Below, one piece after another: positions 31,101 through 32,320 of a stretch of 32,320 nucleotides of DNA. Position 1 is the stretch's first letter, and each line of letters opens with the position of its first letter. Source of the DNA: Zygnema cylindricum (Eukaryota > Streptophyta > Zygnematophyceae > Zygnematales > Zygnemataceae); assembly GCA_037447655.1 (NCBI GenBank), contig JBBHKE010002612.1, positions 1 through 32,320 on the forward strand, given 5' to 3'. The notes under the pieces were generated by a model. That model did no database searches and had not been told where the DNA came from. It saw only the letters and a program-made list of their open reading frames with translations. The translations under genes were made by a program, and so were the position numbers.

Positions 31101-32299
31101 CTACACATTCCTTCTTTTCTTTCTACTCTTCGCAAGCTCGTTTTCGCGCTTATCAAATTTCTTCTTCTCATCGAGAAAAGCGCTAGTTTCTAGCTGGAAT
31201 CTGTCCTCGTCCTTTTCTAACTTCTGTTTCGCTTCTTCATTCTCTTTCTTTTCGATCGCCAACTTCTCGTAAAAATTTTGAACTGCCTCCGGCTGATATT
31301 CTAATTCTCGAATTCTCTCCTTCACCGATTTGTGTTCGGAAGAAGCCGAATTTAATCGAGATTGTCGATCCTCCCACTGCTTATTCATGACGTCACGTTT
31401 TTCCCTAAGCTTTTGGAGCTCCTCTTCCTCCATTTTTAGATACACTTCCTCCCACCTCAACTGGGAACGCTGAAAAAAAAAAAAAAAAACAAACGAACAG
31501 ATGTCAGGAATTTGTTATGGGGAAAAAAGCAAACAACAAAAGACCACACCGTTGCCCTTTTCCGTTTCCTCTTTGTTTTAATCTCCAGTCTAACATTTTG
31601 TATTTACTACTAATAAAATTAAAAATCCTTGACATTCCATCTTTTGGGCTTTTCCCAAACCTGCTATAGGAGGTTGCCCATGGACGGACGAGGAGGAAGG
31701 AGGAAGAGACAAAGTTGTAGTTTGGCTTGTAGTGGGAGGAAGACGAGGGAGAAGAAGGATTCTGATCGGCTTGAAGCTGATAATTGAGAAGTACTGATTC
31801 TGATTCGAAGGAGGATGGCGGGGAATGGGTGAGGAGAGATTTGAAATAGTGTGGGGAGGCGGAGGGAGAGGAGACTAGATGGAGGGAGAGAAGAATGTCG
31901 GCGGGAGTTTTAAGAAGATGAATAGAAACTGAAAAACAAAACCAAAAAAAAAAAATCCCCAAAAGGTTAAAATAGAAAGGAAGGCGCGAGAATAAGAGAC
32001 AATTAATTTGACAACTAAAAAATTTTCCAGCGACATCGAATAGAGACAAAAATCAATTATACCCAATGTACGAAATGTACGGAATCCGCCCTTAACGAAG
32101 CATAAACTCAAACGTTTGCAAAAAAAAAAAAAAAATGAGAAACAAAACGGAGAAACAAAAATAAGACAGAAAACGACAAAAAAGATGTCCTCACAGCTTT
32201 GGTGAGTTCCCAGGCCGTCCGATGAAGATCGACTTTTGTCGCCATGCAGGCCGTACTCATGGAGCCACACGTGTCATCCATGGGGACGAAGAGAGCCAT
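31101..32299 (-). CDS. Small coiled-coil protein, 2 exons
   Basis: Exon 1 is 32299-32195 (35 codons, MALFVPMDDTCGSM...ELTKA) and exon 2 is 31469-31101, ending in TAG, for 157 residues. The donor is GCT/GTGAGG and the acceptor follows a long T-run (TTTTTCAG/CGT); both are phase 0. Exon 2 is strongly charged with heptad-like spacing from about residue 47 to the end (EEEELQKLREKRDVMNKQWE; NFYEKLAIEKKENEEAKQ), so a coiled coil is predicted, ending in a basic tail (KSRKKRRNV). No family is recognised. The 725-bp intron contains an open, Ser-rich stretch (about 31660-31950) preceded by a good acceptor, but its phase does not fit exon 1. The start codon is only 21 bases from the window edge. Confidence 0.55.
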
Positions 32300-32309
32300 G
32301 CTGCTGCTC

Positions 32310-32320
32310 GGGGGGGGGGG
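32310..32320. repeat. Poly(G) run at window end
   Basis: The last 11 bases are all G, immediately upstream of the coiled-coil gene. This may be a true G-tract or a sequencing/assembly end effect. Confidence 0.8.

Noticed and set aside
31504-32049. 181-codon minus frame
   Set aside because: It lies within the intron of the coiled-coil gene. Its N-terminal half is T-run derived and only the Ser-rich part is noted as a question.
1-32320. CRISPR arrays, rRNA and tRNA genes
   Set aside because: None found: the regular repeats are tandem without spacers, and no cloverleaf or rRNA core sequence was recognised.

Overview
This window is eukaryotic nuclear DNA and most likely from a plant. Introns are GT-AG. 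There is no operon structure. The repeats are a Ty1/copia retrotransposon, hAT-like and PIF/Harbinger-like DNA transposons and many MITEs, and short CCCTAAA (plant-type telomere) motifs occur. The best gene joins a PAS domain to a two-component receiver-like domain, which fits a plant or streptophyte alga. The species cannot be named from the sequence.

Layout. 1-735 is a pyrimidine-rich low-complexity tract. 736-2369 is AT-rich and gene-poor. 2370-14336 is one nested transposon block: a small MITE with TA duplications has been split by a hAT-like element (2391-10678) and two PIF/Harbinger-like elements (10692-12885 and 12907-14159). The hAT-like element itself holds a Harbinger-like copy, a 540-bp TIR element and a defective copia array (3892-10570). 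The first Harbinger-like copy holds a second hAT-like element (11783-12677), and the second holds another TIR element (13409-13960). The copia array consists of the 3' end of pol, a 1000-bp LTR, a full internal region, a second 1000-bp LTR and the 5' end of gag. Its genes are broken by stops and frameshifts, although the catalytic motifs survive.

16254-19751 (minus strand) is a seven-exon gene for a 516-residue protein with a PAS domain and a degenerate receiver. All splice phases agree and the joined frame is open. 20430-20750 carries a repeated ACGG-containing motif upstream of it. 21178-25677 is a second transposon-rich region with a precise small MITE (21560-21835), two Harbinger-like elements and several TA-duplicating MITEs. 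25678-27504 holds short telomere-like motifs and microsatellites.

27505-28384 (minus) is a tentative three-exon gene for a Ser/Asn-rich protein with a basic N-terminus; it depends on two 59-bp introns. 28921-30640 has several tandem repeat blocks. 31101-32299 (minus) is a probable two-exon gene for a small coiled-coil protein whose start lies beside a run of 11 G at the window edge. The three candidate genes share a strand, but nothing shows that they act together. The clearest results are the nested insertions, the copia array with its apparent half-tRNA primer site, and the PAS/pseudo-receiver gene.
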